Of a DNA stretch of 5,873 bases, positions 1 through 5,873 are shown piece after piece. Source of the stretch: CAZGMJ01 sp964649005 (GTDB taxonomy: Bacteria; Planctomycetota; Phycisphaerae; Sedimentisphaerales; Anaerobacaceae); the NCBI GenBank assembly GCA_964649005.1, contig CAZYMD010000254.1, positions 1 through 5,873 on the forward strand, written 5' to 3'. Numbering within the stretch: position 1 is the first letter of the stretch; each line of letters opens with the position of its first letter. The notes beneath the pieces were generated by a model. It worked only from the letters and a program-made list of their open reading frames with translations. It was not told where the DNA came from and did no database searches. Made by a program: the position numbers and the translations under genes.

Positions 1-1
1 G

Positions 2-286
2 CTGCTCCGGATTAACTGGCTGGCATATAAAGACCTTGAAGCGACGAGGATTTTCTTTGTTGTCGCTGAGTTGCACCTTAAGTACCGTTATCCCGCTCAG
101 TACGATGAAAAGCTGCTCCTGGAGACCACCTGCTCGCGTGTTACCGCCGGGAGGGTCGAGCACACATACCGGCTAACCCGCTCGTCCGACGGGCGGCTGC
201 TTACGGAAGGTTCGAGCGTTCTGGCCTGTGTGGGGGCGGATGGGAAGGTCCGAAGGGTGCCAAAGTTCATGCATCCCGAAGGGTAA
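2..286 (+). CDS. Acyl-CoA thioesterase, YbgC/FadM-like hotdog fold (5'-truncated)
   Basis: The frame is open from base 2 to the TAA at 284-286 and gives 94 residues; the true start lies before the window, so the internal TTG at 71 is not the start. The residues read like the C-terminal two thirds of a 4-hydroxybenzoyl-CoA thioesterase/YbgC-type hotdog domain. A helix end (LLRINWLAYKDLE) is followed by the strand FFVVAELHLKYRYPAQYDE, where family members typically have a 'V.E....Y..PA.YD' pattern, then alternating strands through LLTEGSSVLACVGADGKVRRVP. Such enzymes hydrolyse acyl-CoA thioesters in the cytoplasm, usually as tetramers. The catalytic Asp and the YxNY-type segment of this family lie N-terminal to what is visible, so catalytic competence cannot be judged. 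Substrate is unknown. It is separated from purF by 519 bases and a promoter, so it is probably a separate transcription unit. Family assignment is from remembered sequence pattern and is fairly confident at the fold level. Confidence 0.72.
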   Translation: MLRINWLAYKDLEATRIFFVVAELHLKYRYPAQYDEKLLLETTCSRVTAGRVEHTYRLTRSSDGRLLTEGSSVLACVGADGKVRRVPKFMHPEG

Positions 287-372
287 GATTCACGTTTGTA
301 GGTAGAACCCATCAGCAAAACCTCTTTCTGCTACGATTGGCTGCATAGTCCATGGATATGCGTTGTCGGCAA

Positions 373-577
373 GAAAAGGTTCTCGACGTACATGAGATAG
401 CCTGCGAGCCTTTTCCACCTCTGGCCTTGACCATGAACTCTTCGCTCAATCTCGTTACAAAACAGGTTTTGGGACGAGTTCTATTGTGAATCGCCGGTTC
501 CGCCAAATGCGGCGTTCTTCTCGCGGGGAGGCCGTCTCGGCCTTACATGTCGCAGGCCCGCCATTGACGGACCTGCG
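373..577. other. Cluster of consecutive stem-loops, possible structured RNA
   Basis: Several inverted repeats follow one another. GAAAAGG plus CTCG (373-385, two-base bulge) pairs with CGAG plus CCTTTTC (405-415), giving 11 base pairs. CTCGT..CAAAA (451-462) pairs with TTTTG..ACGAG (467-478) around a CAGG tetraloop, with a 2x2 internal loop. CGCC (501-504) pairs with GGCG (511-514). AGGCCG (529-534) pairs with CGGCCT (538-543) around TCT. CGCAGGCCC (551-559) pairs with GGACCTGCG (569-577) with one C-A mismatch. None is followed by a proper T-tract, so they are not textbook terminators, although the first could end the thioesterase transcript. The strand of any RNA is undetermined. The series matches no RNA family I recognise, and some short stems are expected by chance. 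Confidence 0.3.
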
Positions 578-665
578 GAAAGGAACAATCCTGGCAAACC
601 GGGGTCGCCACAAACATGAATCGCACCCACAATAAACACATCCTGAATCAGATTGAAGCAATTGC

Positions 666-694
666 TTGACATCAGTGTTATCGTCGACTAAAAT
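666..694 (+). promoter_or_regulatory. Sigma70-type promoter for purF(-purM)
   Basis: A perfect -35 hexamer TTGACA (666-671) is followed after 17 bases by TAAAAT (689-694), one mismatch from the TATAAT -10 consensus. Transcription would begin near 701, leaving a 5' untranslated region of about 105 bases before the purF ATG. The orientation and position fit a promoter for purF and probably purM. A second TTGACA at 764-769 has no -10 box at a usable distance and is not called. An actual start site has not been shown. Confidence 0.6.
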
Positions 695-805
695 CGCTTA
701 TTCCCTTTGCCCAGTAACGTTGTTTTGTGTCCTAAAAATCGTAAGGCGCTCGAACACATCCTGTTGACAGTTGTGTATAGCGTCTGAGTGGGGGCTGACT
801 CTGAT

Positions 806-2242
806 ATGACTTCTGACAAGAAAGAGAACTGTGGACTTTTTGGGATCTTCGGAGACCCTGATGCAGCGAGGAAAGCATACCTTGCTCTTCACAGTCTTCA
901 GCATCGCGGTCAGGAATCGGCGGGCATAGCGACCACCGACGGCGGTTCTATCCAGTGCTATGCTGGGATGGGCACAGTTCGTCGCGTGTTTCGCTCAGGC
1001 AGAAACATACTCGAGAACCTGGATAATCCAGTAGCTATAGGGCACGTTCGCTATTCGACCACGGGGGGGAGCAAGTCGGCTAACTGCCAGCCGTTGCTGT
1101 GTGAGTATTCGCGCGGTCAGGTGGCAGTGGCGCATAACGGCAATCTCACCAATGCGGGGCTGCTTCGTGATGAGTATGAGGCGTACGGGAGCATATTCAA
1201 GTCGACGAGCGATACGGAGATAATCGTTCATCTTCTCGCCAAGCCCACTCATATAAGCAAGCCAGATCCGCTGGGGCACGTGCTGAACCACCTTTGCGGG
1301 GCATATTGTTTAGTGTTTCTCTTTTCCGACAGGATCGAGGCGACTCGCGATCCACGCGGCATAAGACCTCTGTGCGTCGGTCGGATCGGGGATGGGGCGT
1401 ATGTCGTTGCGAGCGAGAGCTGCGCGTTCGATGCGATTGGGGCCGACTTTATTCGCGACGTGGAGCCGGGCGAGATCGTTACCCTCGACAAGGATGGCAT
1501 GCACAGCAGATACTTCGTTACGCCTGGGACTATAACGCCAGCGCATTGCATCTTCGAGCATATCTACTTTGCCAAGCAAAACAGCATTATCTTCGGCGAG
1601 AACGTGCACGAGTTCAGAAAGAAGGTCGGCAGACACCTGGCTGTTGAGTATCCGGCCGATGGGGATGTCGTTATTCCAGTGCCCGACTCCGGAACGTCGG
1701 CGGCCATAGGATACGCCGAGCAGAGCGGCATTCCGTTCGATATGGGGCTCGTCAGGAGCCATTACATCGGCAGGACGTTTATTTCGCCCGGTCAGAAGCT
1801 GCGAGAGATGGAAGTCAACCTGAAGCTACAGGTGATCAAGGAAGTTGTGGCCTCAAAGCGCGTCGTTGTGGTGGACGATTCCATCGTTCGCGGCACAACA
1901 ACTCGGGGTAAAATCATGGCCATTCGCGAGGCGGGGGCCAAGGAGATTCATATGCGGGTGAGTTGCCCGCCGATCAGGTTTCCGTGCTTTTACGGTGTCG
2001 ATTTCCCGACAAAGGAAGAACTGTTAGCGAACAATCGCGATCTGGATCAGATCAGGGACTTTCTTGGTGTGGACAGTATCGGGTACATGTCGCTCGAAGG
2101 GATGCTGGACTGCGCGAAGGACCCGGCCGACCACTATTGTGCGGCCTGCTGGAATGGTGTATATAAGGAGCCGGTCGATATAACGGCGACAAAGCTCGCG
2201 ATGGAACGCTTCCAAATGCGCATGTTCGATGAAGATGAGTGA
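806..2242 (+). CDS. purF: Amidophosphoribosyltransferase (glutamine PRPP amidotransferase), Fe-S type
   Basis: This enzyme catalyses the first committed step of de novo purine synthesis in the cytoplasm: PRPP plus glutamine gives 5-phosphoribosylamine. From the ATG it has 478 residues, a normal length. An eight-residue propeptide (MTSDKKEN) precedes the nucleophile Cys9, in CGLFGIFG. The N-terminal nucleophile amidotransferase half continues with LHSLQHRGQESAG, GHVRYSTTGG, HNGNL (110-114, oxyanion region), SDTE (135-138) and DPRGIRPL. The phosphoribosyltransferase half has IPVPDSG, RSHYIGRTFI and the PRPP loop VVVVDDSIVRGTT (353-365). Cys248, Cys387, Cys445 and Cys448 (the last two in CAAC) correspond to the 4Fe-4S ligands of the Bacillus enzyme; counted from the mature Cys, the last pair falls at 437 and 440 as it does there. 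A GTG at 788 would add six residues (MGADSD). I prefer the ATG because GGGGG at 790-794 can serve as a weak, distant ribosome site and the propeptide length is then typical, but 788 is not excluded. Confidence 0.98.
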   Translation: MTSDKKENCGLFGIFGDPDAARKAYLALHSLQHRGQESAGIATTDGGSIQCYAGMGTVRRVFRSGRNILENLDNPVAIGHVRYSTTGGSKSANCQPLLCEYSRGQVAVAHNGNLTNAGLLRDEYEAYGSIFKSTSDTEIIVHLLAKPTHISKPDPLGHVLNHLCGAYCLVFLFSDRIEATRDPRGIRPLCVGRIGDGAYVVASESCAFDAIGADFIRDVEPGEIVTLDKDGMHSRYFVTPGTITPAHCIFEHIYFAKQNSIIFGENVHEFRKKVGRHLAVEYPADGDVVIPVPDSGTSAAIGYAEQSGIPFDMGLVRSHYIGRTFISPGQKLREMEVNLKLQVIKEVVASKRVVVVDDSIVRGTTTRGKIMAIREAGAKEIHMRVSCPPIRFPCFYGVDFPTKEELLANNRDLDQIRDFLGVDSIGYMSLEGMLDCAKDPADHYCAACWNGVYKEPVDITATKLAMERFQMRMFDEDE

Positions 2243-2268
2243 TATTCGCAGTCCGGTAGGATTGTTTA

Positions 2269-2360
2269 GGAATTCCGACAAAACATTCTGGATTCTTGTC
2301 CCCGATCGGTTCGAGGATGACATTCCTTCGCGGGAATGATAGTAGGAATGTGGGAATGAC
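2269..2360. repeat. REP-like palindromic element between purF and purM (putative)
   Basis: This stretch is dense in symmetry. It contains the palindrome GGAATTCC (2269-2276), the palindrome CCGATCGG (2302-2309), and a hairpin CATTCC/GGAATG (2321-2326 with 2333-2338, loop TTCGCG). GGAATG recurs at 2345-2350 and 2353-2358. Read on the minus strand it contains GTCATTCCC, CATTCCCGCGAAGGAATG and GAATCCAGAATG, words that resemble the 'CATTCCCGCG..GGGAATCCAG' class of dispersed intergenic repeats seen in many bacterial genomes. Copy number cannot be seen in a single window, so the repeat status is inference. It lies inside the probable purF-purM transcript and has no T-tract, so it is not called a terminator. 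Confidence 0.4.
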
Positions 2361-2423
2361 AAAAAGCACAAGGCAGGTTTTGTTAAAGTCTCTTATTGTG
2401 TTTGGGGCGAATTAGTGACTGTC

Positions 2424-2428
2424 AAAGG
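2424..2428 (+). promoter_or_regulatory. Ribosome binding site deciding the purM start
   Basis: AAAGG ends six bases before the ATG at 2435. This is a good Shine-Dalgarno spacing and favours that ATG over the in-frame TTG at 2396, whose extra 13 residues (MCLGRISDCQRLI) look unlike the start of PurM proteins. Confidence 0.65.
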
Positions 2429-2434
2429 CTGATT

Positions 2435-3502
2435 ATGGATAAATTCATCAGCTATGAAAAGGCTGGCGTTAGTATCGACGCCAACGACGAGATGGTCAAG
2501 CAGATACAGGGCCACCTTGCGGGTACGTTCGGGCCGCGTGTGATGGCGGCGGAGAATAGCTTTGCGGGCATGTTCAGGCTGGACTACGACGAGAAGCTCT
2601 TCAAGAGAAACTATAAGAGTCCGGTGTTAGTGGCGTGCACAGATGGGGTCGGCAGTAAGGTTCAGTTGGCGGCGAAGGCGAAGAAGTACGATACGGTGGG
2701 GATCGATCTTGTTGCGATGAGCGTTAACGATATGCTGGTTCAGGGGGCTGAGCCGCTGTTCTTTTTGGACTATATCGCGGTGCACAAATTAGAGCCGGTC
2801 TTTATCGCTGAGTTGGTCAAGGGAGTCGCTGGGGGGTGCCGGCAGGCTGATTGCGCTTTGATCGGGGGCGAGACTGCGGAGATGCCTGATACGTATGTGG
2901 AAGGTGACTTCGATATGGCGGGGTTTGCGGTCGGGGTGGTCGAGAGGAAACGAATCATTACGGGCGAAAACGTTCGCAAGGGGGACGTGGTTCTTGGTCT
3001 GGCTTCCAGCGGGCTTCACAGTAATGGCTATACGCTGGCACGCAATATTTGCTTCAAGCAGCATAAAATGGATATGGGCGATAAGCCCGACGAGCCTGGA
3101 GGGCTAAGTGTCGGTGAGATGCTGCTGGAGCCTACGCGGATTTACGTGAAGCCCGTAGTGAAGCTGCTGTCGCGGTATAAGGTCAAACAGGTCGTGCACG
3201 GGATGGCCCATATAACCGGAGGAGGGTTGGTGGGTAATATTCCGCGGGTGCTGCCTAAGAATCTGGATGCGGTTATTAAGAAATCGAGCTGGCCCAGAGG
3301 CAAGGTTTTCGATTTTCTGCAGAATGCGGGTCCCGTCGAGGAGCAGGAGATGTACCGCGTTTTCAATATGGGTATCGGTTTCGTGCTGATCGTCGCGGAA
3401 GATTTTGCGGACTCCATCACACGCAAGCTGACACGCTATGGCGAGCAGGTCCATCGCATCGGAAGAATCACCTCAGGTTCGGGAAAAGTAGTTCTGAAAT
3501 AA
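2435..3502 (+). CDS. purM: Phosphoribosylformylglycinamidine cyclo-ligase (AIR synthetase)
   Basis: PurM uses ATP to close the imidazole ring, turning FGAM into 5-aminoimidazole ribonucleotide, the fifth step of purine synthesis in the cytoplasm. The 355 residues are close to the usual length of about 345. Family motifs appear in order: an N-terminal YEKAGVSIDA; the ATP-binding segment VACTDGVGSK (66-75), with Ser where many members have Thr; GIDLVAMSVNDMLVQGAEPLFFLDY (from residue 89); ALIGGETAEMP (141-151); GLASSGLHSNGYTLAR (from 188); LLEPTRIYVKP (230-240); GMAHITGGGLVGNIPRVLP (from 256); and MYRVFNMGIGF (306-316). All key blocks are intact, so I expect an active enzyme. It follows purF by 192 bases with no convincing terminator between them, and purF-purM neighbours also occur in the Bacillus pur operon, so cotranscription is likely. 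The stop is TAA at 3500-3502. Confidence 0.98.
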   Translation: MDKFISYEKAGVSIDANDEMVKQIQGHLAGTFGPRVMAAENSFAGMFRLDYDEKLFKRNYKSPVLVACTDGVGSKVQLAAKAKKYDTVGIDLVAMSVNDMLVQGAEPLFFLDYIAVHKLEPVFIAELVKGVAGGCRQADCALIGGETAEMPDTYVEGDFDMAGFAVGVVERKRIITGENVRKGDVVLGLASSGLHSNGYTLARNICFKQHKMDMGDKPDEPGGLSVGEMLLEPTRIYVKPVVKLLSRYKVKQVVHGMAHITGGGLVGNIPRVLPKNLDAVIKKSSWPRGKVFDFLQNAGPVEEQEMYRVFNMGIGFVLIVAEDFADSITRKLTRYGEQVHRIGRITSGSGKVVLK

Positions 3503-3542
3503 TAAAGAACAAAAATCAAGGCAACGGAGTAGTATTTAAGAG

Positions 3543-3580
3543 CGCAATTCGCCTTTACTGTCTGTGGTGTTCGGATTGCG
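3543..3580 (+). other. Stem-loop downstream of purM
   Basis: CGCAATTCG (3543-3551) pairs with CGGATTGCG (3572-3580) over nine base pairs including one G-U, with a 20-base loop, 40 bases after the purM stop. There is no following T-tract, so it is a weak candidate for a terminator or a transcript-stabilising 3' structure. Confidence 0.35.
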
Positions 3581-3711
3581 GGCTGTGCGTTGTGGAAGGG
3601 ACAGGGAATGAGGCCTTGGGCGGTATAGGCCCGATGTGAAAATGGGCGGAAATGCGGCCCGGCGGTATCGCGAATAAGGCTTTTCATGGGGGGAGAAAAG
3701 AGGGTTGAGCA

Positions 3712-3837
3712 ATGAGAACGTCGTTCGGGAACTGCGGCGCGGCTAAACCGAGGGGGGATTTCAGCGTCCCTGCTTTCAACCATCCCAGAGCTGGGCCGAA
3801 CAAGAATACCCCAACCCCCCTAATCTCCCTACAATAA
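3712..3837 (+). CDS. Possible small protein of 41 residues, unrecognised
   Basis: An ATG at 3712 opens 41 codons ending in TAA at 3835-3837. AGAGGG (3700-3705) lies six bases upstream and could be a ribosome binding site. The product begins MRTSFGNCGAAKPRGDFSVP, is rich in Pro, Asn and Gly, and has one Cys, no membrane segment and no motif I recognise. A short 18-codon frame starting at ATG 3652 ends in a TGA (3706-3708) just before this ATG. Against it are its small size, its position over G- and C-runs, and the lack of any family match; it could be chance. Its end overlaps the only candidate -10 box of the next gene. Confidence 0.22.
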   Translation: MRTSFGNCGAAKPRGDFSVPAFNHPRAGPNKNTPTPLISLQ

Positions 3838-3885
3838 ATTCACACACGTCCACGGGCGGTTTGCTTTTGAGGAAAAGAGCTTGTT

Positions 3886-3963
3886 ATGGCGAAGAGAGGA
3901 ATTGCTTCTGTGTTTGTGTCTGTTTTAAGTGTGGTATTAACTGTTCAGGCTCTTTCGCAGGCA
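3886..3963 (+). other. Sec signal peptide coding segment
   Basis: Residues 1-26 have a basic N-region (Lys3, Arg4), a hydrophobic core of about 15 residues and a signal peptidase I-like site after ALSQA (Ser at -3, Ala at -1). Cleavage after Ala29 is an alternative. There is no Cys for lipidation and no twin-arginine motif. Confidence 0.75.
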
Positions 3964-5873
3964 GGAATTGCAGGGGAGGAACCAAATGATTCGAAAGGTT
4001 CGAATGATTCTGTTTCACAAGCACAAGCAACTGACACGAGCAATCCGCCTTCGTTGAACGAATCGGATTCCGGCCGGGAGATCGCTGAGCTTTTCAAAGT
4101 AGTGAACTGGGCTTCGATCACTTATACAAAGACACTTCGTAATCCTTCATTTTGTGAGAATCCGAGCGAGCGCACCGCGGAAAATCTGACGCTGAGATGT
4201 CAGATCGAGATGCCTGAGCCTGAACTGGTTATAGGATGGCTTAATGATCCAGTCATCGAACAGATTACAGACACTCAAGGCAACAGCTTCGACTTCTATC
4301 AGGTGCAGAATAACTCAGGACTTTATTATACACAGAATCATTCGACTACACATCAACGTTCGGGCAGGTCGTCGAAAGGCCAAGAGGAAAAGACAAAACG
4401 AATCTCTCTTAATGTTAACCTGAACGAAGTATTTAATAAGGGAATTGAAGGTGAAATCAAGCAAATCAGGGGCCACTGCAAGGTTCTGACAGCCGAATCG
4501 GTCGAGTATGTTGATCTACCATTCGAACCAAATGACAAATGGGTGCGTGTTAGTCCTGAGATGGAGATTAAGGTGTTGGAGGCGAAGAATCTCGACGGCT
4601 CTTATCGATATAGTATAAATGTTAATAAAACGAGTCAAATGCGAAGAAGGCCGATGTTACCCATTGGGGAGGCATTACCCAATCGACTCGCATCGGGTCC
4701 GACTATCATCGAGCAGCGCAAGGCAGGAAATTCCGGCTCTCTTGGCGGCAGTATGGGTAATATGGGTATTGGTGTAATGAGAGGTGGTGGAGCAGGTCGT
4801 GCTGAAAAAATACGCTATACGATAGGGGTTAATCCAGCTCACCGGGTGGTTCCGTTCGAGATCGTAGATGTCATATTACCCTTCGGTGATCCGAAGCTAT
4901 TGGAAGATGATTCTTCAAGCTCACAATCTGCTGCATCCGGTGTAGAGCAGGGTTATACAAACAAGAGAGAGGAAGATGAGGTTTCGTCGGAAGAGAGCGA
5001 GTTAGTGTACGATAAAAGAATTGCCAAGTGGTTCGATGCGCAATGGGATTCGATTACATACCAGAAGGCCCTTAATAATCCGGCTATCTCTCTGGCAGAT
5101 AACGAGCAGATGGCCACCAACGGGCTGGTGCTTCATTGCAAGGTAGACGTGATCGAGCCAGAGAAGGTTTTAGGGGTTTCCGGCACCCCAACAATCTCCA
5201 GGAGCAGTTGGAGCAAATGCGCTGAAAATTATTTGAGAGCGGGAAGAAACAGAGTGCGCTTTATGCATTATATATCTATGCGATATCGTCCCAAGCAAGT
5301 TCCGCCATCGTCGCTATTTCGATGGGAGAGCAAATTGCGCCGAGCCCTCGGTCTTTCACTTAAAAAACGTCATAAGTCACAGCTTAAAAGTGAGCCTGCT
5401 CCGATCAGATTCAGCATTGAACTCGAACCTGATCTGGTAGAAAACGGCCTGGGGGAAATCGATTCAATCAAAGGATTGATTGATGTGCTCACTATAGAGT
5501 CATTCAAGCACGTCAAGGTTCCGTTCGAGCCTAACGAAAAGTGGGTGCATCTGACCGAGGACGTTGAGATAAAAATCGCTGAGGCTTACTATGACGGGTC
5601 TGCATATCGCTACGAGATAAAGGAACGTTCGGAGTCGAAGCTTCATTTGCCTATGATTTTGGCCGGGACTACTTTGCCTGATGAAATAGTATTGAGTCGG
5701 GAATTGACTGGGCCTGACAAGCAGCCGAATCGTTCGCTTGTTGGGATGTCACCGATGATAGGGCACGTGGGCGGAAGGGGAAGCGTGGGGACATCTTCTG
5801 TTAGAGATACATTCGATTTTAAGATCGGGATTCATCCGAGTCAAAGTAAAGTGCCTTTCGAAATCAAAGGCAT
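3886..5873 (+). CDS. Exported protein with two tandem copies of an unrecognised domain (3'-truncated)
   Basis: The frame runs open for 662 codons from ATG 3886 and leaves the window without a stop. TGAGG (3868-3872) within a purine-rich stretch lies upstream, 13 bases from the ATG. Residues 1-26 form a signal peptide: MAKRG, then a hydrophobic core IASVFVSVLSVVLTV, then ALSQA; no lipobox Cys. Residues 27-62 are a polar Ser/Asn/Asp/Gln-rich linker. Two homologous units follow, at about 65-331 and 374-662 onward, joined by an acidic Ser/Glu-rich linker (335-373). Shared blocks are ITYxKxLxNP (78-87; 390-399), LxLxC (101-105; 414-418), PFEPNxKWV (212-220; 546-554), EIKxxEA then DGS and YRYxI (227-244; 561-578), a Gly/Met-rich loop (281-304; 617-636), and IGxxP then VPFEI (313-326; 647-660). 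I do not recognise the family. The signal peptide implies export to the periplasm or outside; no catalytic motif, anchor or further membrane segment is seen. Nothing ties it to the pur genes. Confidence 0.88.
   Translation, partial: MAKRGIASVFVSVLSVVLTVQALSQAGIAGEEPNDSKGSNDSVSQAQATDTSNPPSLNESDSGREIAELFKVVNWASITYTKTLRNPSFCENPSERTAENLTLRCQIEMPEPELVIGWLNDPVIEQITDTQGNSFDFYQVQNNSGLYYTQNHSTTHQRSGRSSKGQEEKTKRISLNVNLNEVFNKGIEGEIKQIRGHCKVLTAESVEYVDLPFEPNDKWVRVSPEMEIKVLEAKNLDGSYRYSINVNKTSQMRRRPMLPIGEALPNRLASGPTIIEQRKAGNSGSLGGSMGNMGIGVMRGGGAGRAEKIRYTIGVNPAHRVVPFEIVDVILPFGDPKLLEDDSSSSQSAASGVEQGYTNKREEDEVSSEESELVYDKRIAKWFDAQWDSITYQKALNNPAISLADNEQMATNGLVLHCKVDVIEPEKVLGVSGTPTISRSSWSKCAENYLRAGRNRVRFMHYISMRYRPKQVPPSSLFRWESKLRRALGLSLKKRHKSQLKSEPAPIRFSIELEPDLVENGLGEIDSIKGLIDVLTIESFKHVKVPFEPNEKWVHLTEDVEIKIAEAYYDGSAYRYEIKERSESKLHLPMILAGTTLPDEIVLSRELTGPDKQPNRSLVGMSPMIGHVGGRGSVGTSSVRDTFDFKIGIHPSQSKVPFEIKG
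4078..4878 (+). repeat. Protein-level repeat unit 1 of the exported protein
   Basis: Residues 65-331, from EIAELFKVVNWASITY to VPFEIVDVILP. It aligns with the second unit at a shift of 312-313 residues in its N-terminal part and a constant 334 from PFEPN to VPFEI. The change in shift means about 21 residues more in unit 2, in the poorly conserved middle. Similarity is clear in protein but not in DNA, so the duplication is old. Confidence 0.8.
5005..5873 (+). repeat. Protein-level repeat unit 2 of the exported protein (reaches window end)
   Basis: Residues 374-662, from VYDKRIAKWFDAQWDSITY to KVPFEIKG. It has a longer, basic middle (about residues 450-500, many Arg and Lys) than unit 1. It reaches the VPFEI block that closes unit 1, so the unit is nearly complete. 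Whether a third unit or a C-terminal anchor follows cannot be seen. Confidence 0.8.

Larger units (their letters stand above)
287..805. other. Long intergenic region upstream of purF
   Basis: No reading frame on either strand looks like a real protein; the minus-strand frames here are short, overlap each other and have no recognisable motifs. The first part (287-372) shows nothing I can name. Bases 373-577 hold a run of short inverted repeats, described separately. A promoter-like sequence lies at 666-694. The last 100 bases would be the purF 5' untranslated region. An 11-base direct repeat (AACACATCCTG) occurs at 635-645 and 753-763, on either side of the promoter. I found no purine riboswitch core and no clear PurR-type palindrome. 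Confidence 0.7.
3503..3885. other. Intergenic region between purM and the exported protein gene
   Basis: Most of these 383 bases appear non-coding. They hold a hairpin at 3543-3580, an 8-base direct repeat GGCGGTAT at 3619-3626 and 3661-3668, two six-G runs (3688-3693 and 3752-3757) and one six-C run (3815-3820) that could pair with either, and a weak CCCA/TGGG stem at 3784-3795. TACAAT at 3830-3835 could be a -10 box for the downstream gene, but there is no convincing -35 box 16 to 18 bases before it. A possible 41-codon ORF (3712-3837) is listed separately. Confidence 0.6.

Noticed and set aside
373..415. Intrinsic terminator for the thioesterase gene
   Set aside because: The stem is good, but the T-run is within the stem and no T-tract follows, so it is kept only as a stem-loop.
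616..669. 17-codon plus-strand ORF (ATG 616 to TGA 667-669), possible leader peptide
   Set aside because: It has no nearby ribosome site, its end overlaps the -35 box so it lies before the predicted start site, and it is not enriched in a regulatory codon.
312..672. Three minus-strand ORFs of 63-68 codons in the gap before purF
   Set aside because: They overlap each other in different frames, have no motifs and lie over the hairpin cluster; they look like chance frames.
764..792. Second TTGACA as a promoter close to purF
   Set aside because: At a 17-base spacing the -10 position reads AGTGGG; the only TATA-like word lies just six bases after the hexamer.
287..805. Purine riboswitch or tmRNA/RNase P/SRP RNA in the gap before purF
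   Set aside because: I looked for the conserved core words of these RNAs on both strands and found none.
1310..1762. 150-codon minus-strand ORF inside purF
   Set aside because: It is antisense to a clearly intact purF with conserved motifs throughout, so it is a shadow frame.
3436..3783. 115-codon minus-strand ORF across the purM end and the following spacer
   Set aside because: It overlaps the purM 3' end antisense, shows no recognisable motif, is rich in Arg, Ser and Pro as shadow frames often are, and purM is certain.

Overview
The window looks like a bacterial chromosome segment of moderate G+C, with loosely packed genes on the plus strand separated by gaps of 190 to 520 bases. A de novo purine synthesis pair (purF then purM, the same neighbour order as in Bacillus) lies between the 3' end of a hotdog-fold thioesterase gene and a long, unrecognised gene for an exported protein. 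The long spacers, the sigma70-type promoter and the large secreted protein of no known family would fit a planctomycete or relative (Phycisphaerae-like). That placement is inference from general style, not from a marker gene.

Layout: bases 2-286 are the C-terminal part of a YbgC/FadM-like acyl-CoA thioesterase. Bases 287-805 hold no convincing gene. They contain a run of hairpins (373-577) and then a near-consensus promoter (666-694) pointing at purF. Bases 806-2242 are purF, with an N-terminal propeptide, the catalytic Cys and four Cys that match the Fe-S ligands of the Bacillus-type enzyme. The 192-base gap between purF and purM has no clear terminator and holds a palindrome-rich stretch resembling a degenerate REP-type element. 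Bases 2435-3502 are purM. Bases 3503-3885 are mostly non-coding, with a hairpin after purM and one possible 41-codon ORF.

From 3886 to the window end an open frame of 662 codons encodes a signal-peptide-bearing protein made of two diverged copies of the same roughly 270-290-residue unit. It runs off the window without a stop.

PurF makes phosphoribosylamine from PRPP and glutamine, and PurM closes the imidazole ring to AIR four steps later. They are probably cotranscribed from the 666-694 promoter. Nothing in the sequence links the thioesterase or the exported repeat protein to purine synthesis. I see no mobile element genes, CRISPR array, tRNA or rRNA. The item most likely to be undescribed is the duplicated exported protein.
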